In this document: one piece after another, positions 35,601-47,856 of the stretch
How positions within the stretch are numbered: position 1 is the stretch's first letter
How the letters are laid out: each line of letters opens with the position of its first letter
Assembly (NCBI GenBank): GCA_013396635.1
Contig: WBMW01004026.1
Span: forward strand, 620,001-684,000
Origin: Penelope pileata
Lineage: Eukaryota; Chordata; Aves; Galliformes; Cracidae
Direction of reading: 5' to 3'
Length of the DNA: 64,000 bases
Made by a program: the position numbers and the translations under genes
The notes under the pieces: generated by a model
What the model saw: the letters and a program-made list of their open reading frames with translations, nothing else
What the model was told of the DNA's origin: nothing
Databases searched by the model: none

Positions 35601-38600
35601 TTCCTGGGCATGAGTTGGTAGGATTTTCCTTGGCTTTAAAACCATCGTTTCAATACTCACCATGCCTGTGAGTCAAAATGACTGTGCCAACAAATTAATG
35701 TAATTTCAGCAGGGGAGAACAGCTAATCAGAGTAGGAGGGTGGAGGAGCTGAGAGACATTAAAGAACATCCTGAAGGAATAAATTGCTGCCCTTTTTTTG
35801 TGGATACTTTTTTGATTGCTTTCTTTTGTTGTTCCTGTTGTATTTTCTTCACATGCATTTGATGAAAGATGATTAAAAAATATAACACAAGGAAGAATAG
35901 AGAAATTCTGAAAACATGCTGTGTCTGCCAGAAGGGGTCTACAATTAAGGAGAGAAAGGCTGTGCATTCACTTCCCATTGCCTTTTCTTTAGGCTGGAGA
36001 GATGATGTGAGCTGCATCTGTCCTTCAGGTCTCATTCTGATTCACCAACCAACCTTTCACACAGGAAACTGTTACTGAGCTGGCAGCTCCTACCTGACAG
36101 CATAGGACTGCAGAAAAAACATTGGTTTTCTGTCCCCTAGGCCTGCTTGGCCTGCAACCATGGACCTGGACAGCTTCCAGAGTGTGAATGTGGTGATAAG
36201 GCAAGGCAGAAAGGATTCAGAAGACATACAGCATTACACTGGGCACCAGCAAGGAAGGTAATGTTATTACCATGATGCTGGCAAATGATACTGAAGGGTA
36301 TTACAGTGCAAACTCAGCCATAAAGTCATAATCTATCCCAACTTTTGGAAGTGACTGAACTAAATATTCAGGCCAGTAGGGAAAAAAATAAAAGTCATTT
36401 GTAAGAGTATTCAGTGAAAAAAAAAAAAAGTGAAATAATAGCCTTTCCTCTTTCATATGTGACATACACACAAGAATAGCCGAACAGCATCTTACCTACT
36501 GGCTTTTAATTCAGTCTTTGTTCTCGTACAGCCCTAGACTTTTTTTACTATACTGGGGCATAAGCCAACATCCACTATTTTGTGGAGAGGTTTTTCATTA
36601 TGTTTTTCCTTCAGAGGTGAAACACTTTGCACTCACCGATACTGAACTTTACTTTATTGATTACAAACTCTGTCTCCAAGTTTATCACAATTACTTGAAT
36701 GCTAATGCTGTCTTCAAAAATAATTGCATCTCTTCCCAGATTGTTATCTTTGGCAAACTGTACAAGAGTATGTTCTATATTAACAGGAAACTTGGTAACA
36801 AGAACATCCAGTGTTTCTGGAAGGAGGCAAACCTGTCAACTCCAAATGCCCTCAGTGGTGGAAAATGAAAAATTATAAAGTTCTCTTTGAGTATAAATTT
36901 TAAGGAAGTTGTGCTCTCTGCACTGTAGGAATTTCCTCTGAATGAGGACAGTCCTCTTGCTGAGACATTTTAGCTCATGACTTCCTCCAGACAGTGGAAA
37001 CTTCTTCATGCCTTATCACAGAAGGTGTCCTCAAGAACTTGGTGAGTTGGACTTTGTTCATGTGGGGTATCATCTGGGTTAAGCAGTGCTCATCTGGACA
37101 GCTTTTATAGTCCGTAAGTGAGGACATTTCATAAGGATATGCCAAGAGTTTTACTACTGCCAAAACAAAACTGTTTTGCCTTTACCCACAGGGTCAAAGA
37201 GCTAAACTGAATTAGCTGATATGCTTTGTTCTGAACAAACCTATGTTGGCTGCTTCTTATAGGCTTATGATCCTCTTGGGATGAGCAAATAATTCATTTC
37301 AGTATTTTTCCAAGTATCAGAGCTGCAATGTTTGATTTACAGTTGTGAGTCCTCCCTTCCTCTGTTTTCAAAAGTCATTTTATTTATTTTAAAATAAATC
37401 ATCAGAGTTGCCATGCAGGTTACACTCATACAGATGAATGGAACAGAGCGAGGAAAGTTCCTGGGCACTGGGACTGAATCCTCCCTGTCTTGCCTTGCGA
37501 AAAGAGTTATGGTCTTATCTCAGCCAACTAGCATTTTCTCAAACAATTCCTGTACACCCATCATGACATGGTTCAGGCCGAGAAACAGCCCCAGCCTGGA
37601 TGAGGCCACCCTGTTATGAATGCTAAAGCTTAAAAATATAGATGGAGCCAACCATGCCAGTCAGCCTTGTGCAAGATAATGACCCCAATGTTGTTCACTG
37701 TATTCCGTAGATATAGTCTCAGTGATCTGTGTGGAAAAACACAGCACACTTTCAGAGATCTGAAATTATAACTGGAGTATGTAAAAGAAGGAATATGAGA
37801 TGCTGCCTACAAAAAGAAGGGAACTTCAGAGAAATGGCCAGTGCCAAAACTGTTTGTATGAGTATATTCAATATATCCCCATCAGCAGGGGACACAGTAA
37901 AAGAGAACCTCACACCACCTTTTAGCATCGGAAATCAGTTGCTGGCTTGGATCACTCCCTCTGCCCACCATCCAGCCAGTCCTCAGAACCTAAGGTGTTT
38001 CAAAATAAATTCTATATGGATTCGAGCTAGCTGTATTAATTAATTCACAGCCAGTCTCTGGAGCTATATTAAACAATGTTTCCATTAATGTTTTCAATTA
38101 ATTTTTAGGTGCATGATGTTCTGCAAGGAACACTGAAGGTTGGTGGAGGTCCATTCATCAAAAACTGATAGGAACCATGGCCTCCATGGTTTACACAGAT
38201 GTTGTCCTGATCTAAAGGAAAAATAGAGAAAATTTAACACAGCAGTGATATATCTTAGAAAGATATATCTTAGCTAACGATTTCTAGTCTTATAATTGAA
38301 AAGAGAATAAGGTAAAAGCATATATATTCAGCAGAGAGAGAAGAGTAGTAACTAAAGGCAATCTTATTACATTCTTAAAAACGAGCACTTTATTCCGGTT
38401 TTCAGTGAGACAGATGACTCTGTATAATGGAGGGTATTCAGAAGGGAGTAGAGACTTAAATAATCTCTAGCAAAATTGCTCCAGCACGCATAGCAGGAGG
38501 GAGGAGGTGTGACAAGGGCAACCTGGTGGCAGGTTTGATGCTCTGTGATGGGACTGGAGAGGAGTCAAAGCTGTAACACAGATCCCCTTGTAAATTGTCA

Positions 38601-38956
38601 TCCAAGTGAGCACACCAAACTGTGAACCAAGGGTTGACTATGAAGTTTGTTTTTACCAGAAGACAAATTAGGACAATCAATTTTTGAAATAGAGAAAATT
38701 GGATGTTCTGGGTGAAAGACTTCAGTACTAAAGATTTTCTAAGTTTTCCTTCGTACGCTCTCTACTTGTGAAATAATCAATGAAGGCTTCTCAAGGGCAC
38801 ATCTGAGCAGCCTCACGTGATGAGCTGAGGGGCAACTTTGAGGAGAGTCAAATGGCCCATCACATAGGTTTTGGTAGGTTTTGACTATGCCCAGGTGCTG
38901 GCTGGGGGCTGCAGGGCCTCTGTGGGCAGAGGCTGGGGCTGCCCTGTGCTGGACAC
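32654..38956. other. Long non-coding stretch
   Basis: No gene or interspersed repeat is recognised. It contains poly(A) 33,736-33,752 and several T-runs. One exon-like block lies at 36,141-36,257 (listed separately). Confidence 0.45.
36141..36257 (+). other. Exon-like block, 117 nt, unknown gene
   Basis: The block lies between a good acceptor (TTTTCTGTCCCCTAG, AG at 36,139-36,140) and a donor (GGAAG followed by GTAATG, GT at 36,258-36,259). It is 117 nt, a multiple of three, and open in two forward frames. One of those contains ATG in a strong context (GCAACCATGG). I recognise neither translation, and no neighbouring exon can be linked to it. It could be a non-coding exon or a chance pairing of splice-like sites. 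Confidence 0.18.
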
Positions 38957-39008
38957 AGCTAGTTCCAGCCAGTTCCAGCTGGTTCCAGCCGGTTCCAGCT
39001 GGCTCCAG
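38957..39008 (+). repeat. 10 bp minisatellite, 5 copies
   Basis: Five direct copies of AGCYRGTTCC. The fourth base alternates between T and C in successive units, giving a weak 20 bp higher-order period (AGCT-, AGCC-, AGCT-, AGCC-, AGCT-). Confidence 0.9.
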
Positions 39009-39199
39009 GCCCCACCGCAGGGCACAGCTGAGCCCAGCAGCCAATAAATCCCAGCAGTTGATAAATTAATTTTCCCCAGGCCATCTGTGTTTCGTCTGTG
39101 ATAGGAACTTGTAAGTGATCTCCCTGTCTCTATGTCCGCCCATGAGCTTTTCTAACTCCTCCTTTTTCCCCGTCCTGTTGAGGAGGGGGAGTGAGAGCG

Positions 39200-40325
39200 C
39201 AGCAGAGGTGGGGTTGGGTGCTGGCCAAGCTTAACCCACCACGCTCATGCAAGATTGACATTAGTATGGCTTTTGACATAGTCTCCCACCACAGTTTCAC
39301 CTGGGAGCTTAGGAAGCCTGAACTCAACCAGCAGGAGAGGAACCCAGCTGGAAAACCGTCTGCATCACTGGTGTACGTGGCTGCAAGCAATAGCTGAATG
39401 AATGCCCATCTGCAGGCTGGCAAGGGAGGACTCCAGAGGCCAAGAGAGGGCTCCAAACACTCATCAGCAAACAGGAAGGTGATGCAGAGTGCAACCACAG
39501 CAAAATGGCAGATGCTGATAAAGCAAAAGGAGTTAGAGGGAAAGAGGGGGCCTGACGCAGTGAATGGCAGCACTTCTACCAACAGACAAAGACCAAGCAC
39601 TGGGCCAAAAGAAACATCATTTTCAAGAAGGAAAAGCACAAAGCTCTGCACCAAAGCCAGAATAACCCCAGGCATCAGCACAGGCTGGGGACAGCTGGCT
39701 TAGGGACAGCCCTTCTAGAAAGGGCTCAGGTGCTGGGGGAGAAGCCAGATGAAACAAGAGCCAACATCTCCCTGTAGGGCAGACAAACGGTAGAAAAGAC
39801 TGCTGATAAGCGACATTATCCACCCTCAACTTGGCCACTATCTGCCACTGGCAAGGCCATTGAGGTGTACACTGAGGTGTACATCCACCTCAAGAAGGAT
39901 GCTGCAGAACCAAGGAGGGTCCAGCTGAGCCTTATCCAGATGGCCAGGGGCCTCAAGGGCATCAGCCACTGGGAGAGGATAAGGGAGATGGACCCGTTAG
40001 CTCTGATAACGAGAAGGCTCGAGACCCCCTAAGAGCTGTCTGCAGCTGCCAGGATGGGAGCTGTAAAGACATTCAAGTCAAATGTTTTCTCAACACTGTC
40101 AGACAGGATAAAAGGAGCAAAGGCCACAAAAGGCAGCATAGAAAATTTAGGCTGGACATGATGACAAGCTTTGTCAGTAGCAAACAACAGGACACAGGAA
40201 CGGGCTTCCGAGAGAGACCATGGGTTCTCTGTGCTGGGGAGTTTTCAAGCCTTGGTTGAACAAGTACTCCACCAAGTGCTAGAGACTTGCTTTGAACATG
40301 TGGTTGGACCTGAGAAATATCATAA
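39200..40325 (+). mobile_element. CR1 LINE, heavily decayed longer copy
   Basis: An old + strand CR1 copy recognisable in patches. Around 39,265-39,290 is GCTTTTGACATAGTCTCCCA (the AFDxVSH reverse-transcriptase motif). Near 39,675-39,705 is CATCAGCACAGGCTGGGGAC. A later block (AGGCTGGACATGATGACAAG at about 40,150, then GGTTGAACAAGTACTCCACC) matches the ORF2 end and untranslated region. Many indels break all frames. Boundaries are uncertain, and parts between the patches may be unrelated. Confidence 0.65.
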
Positions 40326-40932
40326 AAGATTACACACTACTGCAACACATGTGGGCAACAGAGTAGAGTACACATGATGCAGAATATGAAACATGTTTTT
40401 CATGGAAAATAGCAGTCGCTCTGAAATAGCTCCCATGTTTGGAATTAACATTTTAAGGGCCAGATCCTCTTGAGGAAAAACACCAATAAAAATAAATGTG
40501 GTAAAAAGAAAGTTGGTGAAATCATAAAGGAAGATGACCTGGGGGGGTCACATCTTTTTAAAGGGAAATAGAAAAAAAACCCTGCTGCTCCTTGCGGTGA
40601 AGATACATCTGAGCAACTATTGCTTGATTCCTGCCAGTACTGGAGAGCCAGTGGGCATGGGAAGCCCTGCACACTGCAGTAATGCTGCTCAGCTGAGCAG
40701 CAGCATATTGTCCCATGCACTCCAGGCCTTTAAAGTTTGGACACAGGCAGCAAATCCAAAACTAAACAGGAACTGAGAGCTGAAAATTTAATTAGAGATC
40801 TGAATCCAATTCATCCACTGCAAAGGGTTTCTGTGCCTCTAGAAAGTGAGGAGGAGCAGAGCTGTAGCCTGCTTGCAGGCAAGTTACCATCAGACAGTGG
40901 ATCTGCAGGGTCTGGCCTCTGTGGGAAGGAAA

Positions 40933-41155
40933 GGCTGTGTCTGAAAACCTGAAAAATGTCTTCATTGTAAGGGTCGTCAAACACTGGAACAGACTTTCTA
41001 GAAAGATGGCTGATGCCCATGCCTACCAGCATTCAAGAGGCATTTGGATAATGCCCTACTTTAACTTTCGCCCTTTCTTTAACTTTTGTTTAGCCATGAA
41101 GAGGTCAGGCAGTTGGACTAGATGATCTGATCTTTTTAGGCTCTTTCCAACTGAT
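40933..41155 (+). mobile_element. CR1 LINE, 3' fragment with 5 bp tail
   Basis: A + strand CR1: TCGTCAAACACTGGAACAGAC and CATTTGGATAATGCCC from the ORF2 end, then CAGTTGGACTAGATGATCTG and CTCTTTCCAACTGATC from the untranslated region. Instead of the usual 8 bp ATTCTATG tail it runs directly into a perfect (CTATT)n array. Confidence 0.93.
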
Positions 41156-41228
41156 CTATTCTATTCTATTCTATTCTATTCTATTCTATTCTATTCTATT
41201 CTATTCTATTCTATTCTATTCTATTCTA
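41156..41228 (+). repeat. (CTATT)n microsatellite, 14.6 units
   Basis: A perfect 5 bp repeat: 14 complete CTATT units plus CTA, 73 bp, without a single interruption. It begins where the CR1 tail should be, so it most likely arose by slippage expansion from ATTCT-type tail sequence. The perfect units suggest recent expansion and likely length polymorphism. Confidence 0.97.
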
Positions 41229-44200
41229 AAGTCTTGCAAGAGCTGCAGTGTGTAGCTGTGGTCCCAAGGAATTGCAGCCCTCCGTGTGGCCTCTCTGAAG
41301 AACTCTGACCAAATCTAACTGAGCAAGTTCAGAAAAGACAAATTCAGTGTGGTCTAGGTGAAAGGAAGGGCTTTCTGAAGGATCATGGGAATGGAGAGCC
41401 TATTTTACAATGTCCTGTTTCATAATGACTCCTGTTTAGTCTGGCAGAAGACTGGCTGGAAGGGAACATGACTGCTTTCTATAAATACAGTGGGGAGCGA
41501 AACTCTGGGGAGAACTACTTAAATGAAAAGCCAGTTCTGGTGCAAAAACAAATGGTATAAATTGGATCAGAAAAATTAGTCCAGAAGACCTCTAGCTAGC
41601 TGATTAAGCATGTCCTAAGGGTTCTGAATAGCAGCAGTAGGTGGGGGGCATCCAAGATGTTTTTCTAATAGAGTGTGACTGGTGATGAACCATTTGTAAT
41701 AGCAGGCAATGGGACTCTGTCACACAGGAACTGCCTCTGGCTCTGTGGGGCTGGTGTGTCAGAGGGCGGAGATGCTGCTCACCCCGTGTCACTCTGCTGT
41801 CAGGGCAGAATTTCACTGCTATTGAAATTGCTTTACTAAGCACAGCCTAAATGCTTTCTTTTGCTTTCACACATTTCTTGTTAATCTCAGTACTCTTCTT
41901 TCCTTCTTCCCCTGGTACCTTGAGGAGACACCCTAGTGCATTACAATAGGATTGATACCTTCTTCCATGCTTTATCCTCTGTTTTTTCCAGCACCATCTG
42001 AGGCTGTCTCTTCAACAGTGTCCCTGTCGTTCACCTTTTTCCTTTATCTCCATGCTTTCCCATCTGTCTCACTCTGCTGCTCTGTGCTACCACCTGCCTG
42101 ATCTTCCTTCTCATCCTGGATTTCTGATTTCAGCTCCCAGCTCTTCTCGCCACCACTCACTGCTTGCTTCCCATGTCTTCCTGAAGGCGGTCTGACATTA
42201 CCTCCCTGCAATTGATATTACATGGGAATCTATACCTGCCAGATTCTGTGTGGAGTGTGTATCTAACCAGAGTATCATATGATGGAGACAATAAATTAAA
42301 CAAGAGCAGATGTACATTGATACAAACTGTAGCTTGAGGTACTACAACTGCTCACTTCTATGAATGAACCAGCAAAGACCCCAAGGCTGCAAAGCATGTG
42401 CTGGGGGCAGGGAAACAGCACAGCTGGGTTAAGAAAGAGGATTTTTCTTTTTTTTTTTCCCTTGAGAATTCACCTTTATCTTCACAGTGATGGACTTTGA
42501 GCTAGAAATAAAGTCTCAGGTCCCCAGCTCCTTGACACATGGCTCTTTCTGCGTGTGACTGCATTGACTGGTGTGCAGAGGGTGTTTAAATGTTGCTAGC
42601 ATGTTCATTTAAGAGCAAGATAGGTCCTGCCCTGAAAAATGTCTCATCTGAAAGTCAATCAGAGAAGGACGATGATTATATACCACAAAATGGTCACTTA
42701 AGTTCTGGTCAACTGGATGCTTTCCGTGCTCCACCAAGTGGATCTCCATTTACTGTAACGGGAATTTAGATAACCAGCTGAGACACACACATTTATATTT
42801 AATGAACTAACACATGTCAAGTGCCACTGGAGATGCCCCAGGATATCCAAGAAGTATTTATGCATCTGGTGGAAATTACACAGGATGTACAGTGGACTTG
42901 TGACCTTCTGAAGCAGGAGCTGAAAATTAGGCAGAGGATGTCCTCTAGGACATCCTAAATGGCACTGAAGGTCTCTGTGTAAGCAACTGAATCAAACTCT
43001 TTGTCTTAATCTGGAGCTGGATCTCCCAGAGGTTTACAGCTGAAACAAAAGTTTTCATGTCAGGCTGAAGAAACCAAACAAGCCAGTTCTGCAAGCTTCA
43101 GAATTTCAGAGAAACACTTGTAACTTGATATTGATTATCCACTGAGAACAACACTGTCCTGGACAAAAGAAAGTACTGATGTCTCCAAAGAGGAGCAAAA
43201 GCAAAGTCTGAGTGAAAAATGATAAAGGCAGGTGACTGTTAATGGATTTATATCTCAGGATAGGGTGGCTAAAGACTTTGATACTGTAAATAAAACAATA
43301 GTGTTAAGAATGGCCTAAACTGAAATAAGAGCAACTTCAAATGAAAACAAAGTGTTCACTGGCTCAGAGATGGGAGATTAGCTTGGCTGCTGGTTCAATG
43401 GATCAAACATTGCATTGATCTACTGCCTCTGACTTTCCCCATTACATCCAGAAAATGTCACCTAAGTACAGCTAAACTGGAAGACTGCTGCCTGACAAAT
43501 GCTTTTTTTTCTCTCTCCTAATGGAAAATTTCTGCTCATTTTTTCCAGCGGTCCAAAACATTCTCTGCTTCCCACGTTATGAGATGACAACAATGCTCAG
43601 CTTTCTTTGGCCTGAGTTATGGCACAGTGCCAGGGAGCGTCTCGAGTTGTGAAAAGTCTTAAATCAACACATTTTACCAGTGAAGAGTGAGGAAAAACAG
43701 TTTCTAACCCGTATGAAATATTCATGTCTAGCATCTTGTGAGATACCATCTGGTTAGATCAAACCAGAGCAGAGCTGGCGGTGACATGGAAACACACGGG
43801 ACAGGAAGGAGGGTGGTGTGAATTGAAGATTCATTGTTTTGTGACCTACAAAAGGCCACTGCAAAACCAGCAAGGATTACTTCAGGACCAATTAACTTTT
43901 CAAACAAAGAATAATCTGAAAGAAAAACATTGATCCTTTAGGTCTGTTATTAGGAGAATCATAATGTACTTCAGATGTAATCACGCCTGTCATGAAGGCA
44001 CTGACAATTTAACTGCAACTTAATTTTTGCTTAAATATTGAAATGTCTAAAAAAAATCCCAAAAACACAGTAAGCAGACAAGCACTTCTGCAACTAGAAG
44101 AATAAACAAAGGGCAATTCCTGCCACAGACACTGTGATCTCCTAGCATTTTACATTTATATTTACAGTCCTGGGAGTAAATATGTCCTTTTTGCCCTACA

Positions 44201-44726
44201 AGCTGTTGCTTGCAGGGCATTGCACTGGGCCTTGGGAGACCGGAGTTTTGCTCCTGCCAGAGCTACTGCTCTGATACATGACCTTGAGACAAACATTTTG
44301 CTTCTGTGACTGCTTCCCCTCCCACTTTCAGACTATTCCAGATCGAGACAGTTTTACTGTGCCTTATACAATGGGGCCTCTAGGTGCTATTGCAATGTAA
44401 ATAGTGTCAGCACAGGTGCAATCCAGAGCAGGATATGGCTTTTATTATCCAGTTACAAGGTCACTGTTGGGTGAAAGGACTGCTGCATAAAACATTACCA
44501 AGCCATCACCCTATGGCTGCCTCCTGGTTATATAATAATGCTATTTCCAACACAGAGAAGGTATCTCAGGCTGTCCTAAGCTGGAAGAGTCTGCAGCATC
44601 AAGGAGCTCCATTGGCCAAACGGGCTCATGCAGGTATGGTATTAACATACAGGTGCTCCAGCTCCTGGGGCCCTTCCCATGCTGACCCTTTGGACTGCAA
44701 TGTGCAACCCTTTTTGCAAGGTTAAT
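41229..44726. other. Non-coding stretch, nothing recognised
   Basis: No gene is recognised. A pyrimidine-rich region lies at about 41,890-42,180. The segment 42,200-44,400 has hardly any open frame and no recognisable repeats. Confidence 0.5.
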
Positions 44727-45580
44727 TCATAGAATCATAGAATCATTAGAGTTGGAAGGGACCTTTAAAGGTCATCTGGTCCAACTCCCCTGTAATGTAC
44801 AGGGACACCTACAGCTAGATCAGGGTGCTCAGCGCTTGGTCCAGCCTGACCTTCTACATCTCCAGGGATGGGGCTTCTACCACCTCTCTGGGCAACCTGT
44901 TCCAGTGCTTCACCACCGTTACTGTAAAAAACATTTTCTGTATATCCAACCTAAATATCCCCTGCTTTAGTTTGAAACCATTTCCCCTTGTCCTATCACC
45001 ACAGACCCTGCTAAGGAGTCCATCCCCTTCCTTCTTGTAGCCCCTGATACTGATAGGCCACTGAAAGGTCTGACAGATACTGAAAGGCCTCTATCAGGTC
45101 ACCTCGGAGCCTTCTCTTCTCCAGGCTGAACAGCCCCAGCTCTCTCAGCCTGTCTTCATAGGGGAGGTGTTCCATCCCTTGGATCATTTTTGTGGCCCTC
45201 CTCTGGATGTGCTCCAACAGGTCCATGTCTCTCCTGTGCTGAGGACTCCACATCTGGACGCAGTGCTCCAGGTGAGGTCTCACCAGCACAGAGCAGAGGG
45301 GCAGGATCACCTCCCTCGCCCTGCTGGCCACGCTGCTTTTGATGCAGCCCAGAACTCTGTTGGCTTTCTGGTCTGTGAGGGCACATTGCTGGCTCATGTC
45401 CAGCTTGCCATCCACCAGTACCCCAAAGTCCTTTCCATCAGGGCTGTGCTCTATCCCTTCATCCCCCAGCTTGCATTGATAGCAGGGGTTGCTGCTACCC
45501 AGGAGCAAGACCTTCAGCTTTGCGACACCACAGAGGATAAGGAAATATTGCTCCCAGCGCTGTGAAGGGGATGGATGGAG
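44727..45580 (-). mobile_element. CR1 LINE, longest recent copy
   Basis: A minus-strand CR1 of about 850 bp. It starts on the + strand with CATAGAATCATAGAATCATT (tail complement) and the GAGTTGGAAGGGACC block. It contains a nearly complete 3' untranslated region and the last third of ORF2. Low decay in the coding part suggests it is among the younger insertions here. The 5' end is truncated near 45,580. Confidence 0.96.
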
Positions 45581-45697
45581 GACACAGAGATGAAATGGCT
45601 GCTTTGGAGGGGCAGAGCCAGAGTCAGGATCAGGACAACAGCCCCTCCCTCTGTATCTTGTGATAAAACCACAATGCTTCCATCTGAACAGCAGCAT
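45011..45697 (-). pseudogene. CR1 ORF2 carboxyl-terminal remnant
   Basis: An open minus frame of 228 codons. The last ~150 residues are CR1 ORF2 downstream of the reverse transcriptase: GVLVDGKLDMSQQCAL, then NRVLGCIKSSVASRAREV, LVRPHLEHCVQMW, and [18 protein letters not shown] near the end. In CR1 this region follows the polymerase domain and is part of the retrotransposition protein. The first ~60 residues are flanking or frame-shifted sequence without family similarity. The endonuclease and catalytic polymerase domains are absent, so it cannot support transposition. The frame is open because the copy is young, not because it is under selection as far as I can see. Confidence 0.9.
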
Positions 45698-47135
45698 CAG
45701 TCACACATTGTGGGCTCTGCATAGCTTCGGGAACCAGGGAAGGGAGCATCAAGTGTTGCAGCCCACTTAATGTGAAGGCTGCCTATAATAACCTCTTTGG
45801 GAACATGTAAAACAGACAGGTCAAATTACATGGTTACACAAATACCACCGGATTCTGGCATTTAGGAATGAAAGGCTTTGATCTGTTCAATTGGAAAGTG
45901 CCTAAAACATGCATACACTGTTAAAATCTGACATTAGACGTGTGGCTTTTTGTATTTCCCAAAAGCTGAGCTGAAACTCTGTGCACAGCACGACCAAACT
46001 TTGCCTTCACAATGTAAATATCTGCACGTGAGTTATTTGGCACAGTGTGCCGCTGCAAAATATTTTATTTGTGGTAAAATGAGACTTCTTACAGAGCTCT
46101 TACCTACGGAAACCCTTAAGGAAACAACCTATTGCCTTCTCAAAGCCCCTCTCCATTCCTCACTCCCATCTGTCTTATTTATAGCTCTCTCCTTTGTGAA
46201 GCCCTCCAGGATCTGTGAATAAAAAGTGCTCCTAAAAACCCCGTGTGAGGCCAAATTGAGACCAGTGCTGCTTATGGATGCTACAACACTCAAACACCCA
46301 GAATCAGCCCTGCATCACAGTGCTCTCACCAACAATTTGACGCTGGTGTCAATGCATCCAGGCACTTCTCAGCCTCCCTTGCACCGATTTTTGGGAGGCG
46401 TTTGGCTGTATCTCAGTGAGGAGCTGGGATCCTCTCTCTGCATTCCCTCAGTGCACAGCTTTCCCATGGGCCTCCCTGGTAGCTCCAGCCTGCAAGGTTC
46501 TTCCTTCCCTCCTCTTTCAGCAGAGCACTGAGGGGACATGTGTTGCTGCAGAACATCAATGCCCAAAGTGGCCCTTTCTCATGGAAATCAGTGCAGGACT
46601 CCAGCACTGTGAACAGGGAGGAAGGATGGACGTTGCTTTTTCTTGGCCCTTTCTGGGAGGTTATGTTGGAAGTGATGAGCTCTGGCTCTCTGATGTCTCA
46701 CAGGCGCCAGCTCCTTCCCAGCACTGACTTACCAATTGCCTCCCTCCTGCCATCCCCTCCACATCGTGTTGGTTATTACATATCCTTGTCTTGGCTCTTC
46801 TAAGTTATCACAGATAAAGTTGCTCAACAGTTGGCTTTGGCATGAAGGTCACAGCTGAGGACAGTCTTTATCTGTGCTGATGCATGGCACATTGGCACTG
46901 TGACACTTCTGATCCCTGGGAGAAGGGAAGTCCTCACTGAGCCAGGGGCAATGGAGGTGTGCAGGGATGGGCCCACCTCCAGGGGACACACGGGGGTCAC
47001 AGTTACCCACCCGGGTGGCATCGTTCTATAGGGTCTCCCCAGGAGTCTTTCAGTTCTTCTCATGATTTGACTCAACAGGGATTTTGGGGTGGGGCTGTCA
47101 ATAACACAGACACTACAGCTTCGCAGCATTGAAAA
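45581..47135. other. Non-coding stretch, nothing recognised
   Basis: I can support no gene or repeat. Overlapping frames near 46,370-46,730 lie on both strands and lack domains. Confidence 0.5.
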
Positions 47136-47462
47136 TACGGGGGCTGCTCTGAAAGTAGTGTCTCCTATATTATTATGTTGGCCCACAACATGAGAGGCGG
47201 ATGTTGGTGGTATGGAAGTAGAGGTTGAACCTTCCCACCAATATTCCATTACATTTTCTTGCTGTGCGACAGATGGCAGCAGAGGGGCAGTCTGACCAAA
47301 TGATGTCTTTCATGGGAGTGCAGATGAAGCAAAGGAGTAGAATAAAATTCCTCCATGCAGAAAAAATGGCACCCATTGACATTCATCGACACTGCTGAAC
47401 ATTTATGGAGACCAAACAGTGGATGTGAGCACACTGAGGGGTGGTGGTGTGTTACTGAAATA
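47136..47462 (+). mobile_element. Galluhop-type mariner, 5' fragment
   Basis: The segment starts at a TA dinucleotide (47,136-47,137), the mariner target, followed by a terminal-repeat-like GGGGGCTGCTCTGAAAGTAG. It continues into sequence encoding the decayed amino-terminal transposase region. Around 47,345-47,440 this reads as a frame containing FLHAEKMAPIDIHR and YGDQTVDVST, which I recognise as the Galluhop mariner of galliform birds. A frameshift follows, and the rest of the ~1.2 kb element, including the catalytic DDD region and the right terminal repeat, is missing. Assignment is from memory of the family and needs a library search to confirm the subfamily. Confidence 0.82.
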
Positions 47463-47856
47463 ATTTCCTTAATGGATCTGTGCCTTTCAATAAGCAAGGT
47501 GCAGACTGCATAGGAGTTGTGCACACTGCAGATCTGGGTGCTGATGTGACAGGATGTAAAGTGGTTTGCTAACACTCTGGGAGAAAGGTCTCATGCATTT
47601 GAAAGGGGTGCACACTGCATCTATTCCATGTATGTACCTTCAGGATGGGTGTGCTGAATACATCTCAGTATGAATATTTCTGATTTCAAGTTGTTTGAAA
47701 CTGCCATTGTGGTGCTTCAATGGATGGGTAGAATATATACATAAATAACATGGCACATACAAAGCACACCTTGTTCTGCATTTAGAGTAGAAGAAAAGTA
47801 CAGTGCAATTGCTGATTGATGGTGTGTTTAAACATCATGAGTGTGTATTTATCCCA
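47463..47856. other. Unassigned spacer before the minisatellite
   Basis: About 400 bp with no open frame of note and no family I recognise. It grades into the CA-rich minisatellite. Confidence 0.4.

Noticed and set aside
36250..36340. Short frame reading ...MMLANDTEGYYSANS..., faintly like the end of an immunoglobulin V-set domain
   Set aside because: The required Cys is absent, the frame stops on both sides, and the similarity covers too few residues to support a call.
39130..39681. 183-codon minus-strand open frame, hydrophobic
   Set aside because: It runs antisense through a decayed CR1 copy. The hydrophobic stretches are a by-product of the antisense of Lys/Glu-rich and A-rich sequence.
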